From Thermoguttaceae bacterium (GTDB lineage Bacteria > Planctomycetota > Planctomycetia > Pirellulales > Thermoguttaceae): a stretch of 14,260 nucleotides of DNA. The position numbers were made by a program, and so were the translations under genes. The notes beneath the pieces were generated by a model. That model was not told the origin of the DNA and made no database searches. It was given only the letters and a program-made list of their open reading frames with translations. The stretch is from NCBI GenBank assembly GCA_017454585.1, contig JAFTCU010000227.1, positions 1-14,260 of the forward strand. The letters are read 5' to 3'. Below are positions 13,723-14,260 of the stretch, in pieces. The stretch's first letter is position 1. Each line of letters begins with the position of its first letter.

Positions 13723-14260
13723 TCAGTACCGATAGTATTCCGGTTTAAACGGTCCATCCACCGGAACGCCAAGGTAATCGGCCTGGGCCTGCGTCAGCTT
13801 CGTCAGGTGAACGCCAAGCTGTTCCAGGTGCAGACGCGCGACTTCCTCGTCGAGTTTCTTCGGCAGGACATGCACGCCGAGCGGGTAATTTTCCGGCTCC
13901 GTCCAAAGCGCGATCTGGGCGAGCGTCTGGTTCGTGAACGAGTTCGACATCACAAAGGACGGATGGCCCGTCGCGCAGCCGAGGTTCACCAGACGGCCTT
14001 CCGCCAGAAGGATGATCGAGCGGCCCGTTTCCGGGAACGTGTAGCGGTCCACCAACGGTTTGATCTGGGTCTTCACGATGCCCGGGTAGGCGTTCAGGTC
14101 CGCCACGCGGATCTCGCAGTCAAAGTGGCCGATGTTGCAGACGATCGCGTCATTCGGCATCTTGGACATGTGCTCGGCCGTGATGATGTCGCAGCAGCCG
14201 GTCGTCGTGACGAAAATGTTTCCGATCGAGCAGGCTTCGTCCATCGTCATGACCTGGAAA
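13723..14260 (-). CDS. ahcY: Adenosylhomocysteinase, C-terminal part (cut by window edge)
   Basis: The frame is open to the right edge, giving about 178 C-terminal residues of a usual 430-480. It hydrolyses S-adenosylhomocysteine to adenosine and homocysteine with tightly bound NAD, keeping methylation reactions running. The visible part has the NAD-domain run [17 protein letters not shown], then [13 protein letters not shown], the [22 protein letters not shown] loop (family strand and helix), and the C-terminal [10 protein letters not shown] that reaches the neighbouring subunit's cofactor. An internal ATG at 14250 is not the start, since the family sequence continues upstream of it. Ends in TGA next to a long palindrome. 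Confidence 0.97.
   Translation of the reverse strand, partial: FQVMTMDEACSIGNIFVTTTGCCDIITAEHMSKMPNDAIVCNIGHFDCEIRVADLNAYPGIVKTQIKPLVDRYTFPETGRSIILLAEGRLVNLGCATGHPSFVMSNSFTNQTLAQIALWTEPENYPLGVHVLPKKLDEEVARLHLEQLGVHLTKLTQAQADYLGVPVDGPFKPEYYRY

Noticed and set aside
14175..14250. Start of ahcY at the internal ATG (14250)
   Set aside because: Family sequence (FQVMTMDEA) continues in frame to the window edge, so the gene starts outside.

Overview
The window is a chromosomal stretch of about 14.3 kb with moderately high GC, and nearly all of its genes lie on the minus strand. Its secreted carbohydrate-active proteins include a GH28-like beta-helix, a GH2 enzyme, an SGNH esterase and a 752-residue TIM-barrel-like protein. 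With the style of its endonuclease/exonuclease/phosphatase-like protein, these suggest a polysaccharide-degrading member of the PVC superphylum, most likely Planctomycetota, with Lentisphaerota as the alternative. There is no rRNA or other marker gene, so this is an inference.

Left part (1-2097): a minus-strand GH28-like gene runs off the left edge. It diverges from a plus-strand regulator (999-2027) that joins a winged helix, a GHKL/anti-sigma-type ATPase and a STAS-like (DUF4325) domain in one chain. The intergenic region holds a strong promoter, two perfect 10-bp direct repeats 22 bp apart around the -10 box, and a G7/C7 inverted repeat touching the -35 box.

Middle part (2098-8798): a NifS-type cysteine desulfurase, an SGNH esterase and a GH2 glycosidase lie in tandem on the minus strand. 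A hairpin terminator sits between the esterase and the GH2 gene. Upstream is a 263-bp spacer with a rho-independent terminator and a 100-bp REPIN-like inverted repeat. Next comes a membrane-anchored EEP-fold protein with a near-consensus promoter and ribosome site, in which almost every expected catalytic residue is replaced. A run of six degenerate 9-bp repeats precedes its promoter.

Right part (8799-14260), read along the minus strand from right to left: ahcY (cut by the right edge), a secreted TIM-barrel-like protein, a PLP aminotransferase, a small four-helix-bundle protein of the 23S rRNA intervening-sequence type, and a single-domain GlmU-like nucleotidyltransferase. Two gaps here are filled by heptamer repeats arranged as inverted repeats. 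The gap between ahcY and the 752-residue gene is one 36-nt-arm palindrome reaching from stop codon to start codon. The gap between the aminotransferase and the glmU-like gene holds inverted heptamer arrays around the four-helix-bundle gene. That gene carries an in-frame stop, and a recognisable C-terminal helix continues beyond it.

The most unusual content is (a) the heptamer-palindrome elements that form whole intergenic regions and may carry stops and Shine-Dalgarno motifs, (b) the catalytically emptied EEP protein, and (c) the one-piece HTH-ATPase-STAS-like regulator with its apparent operators.
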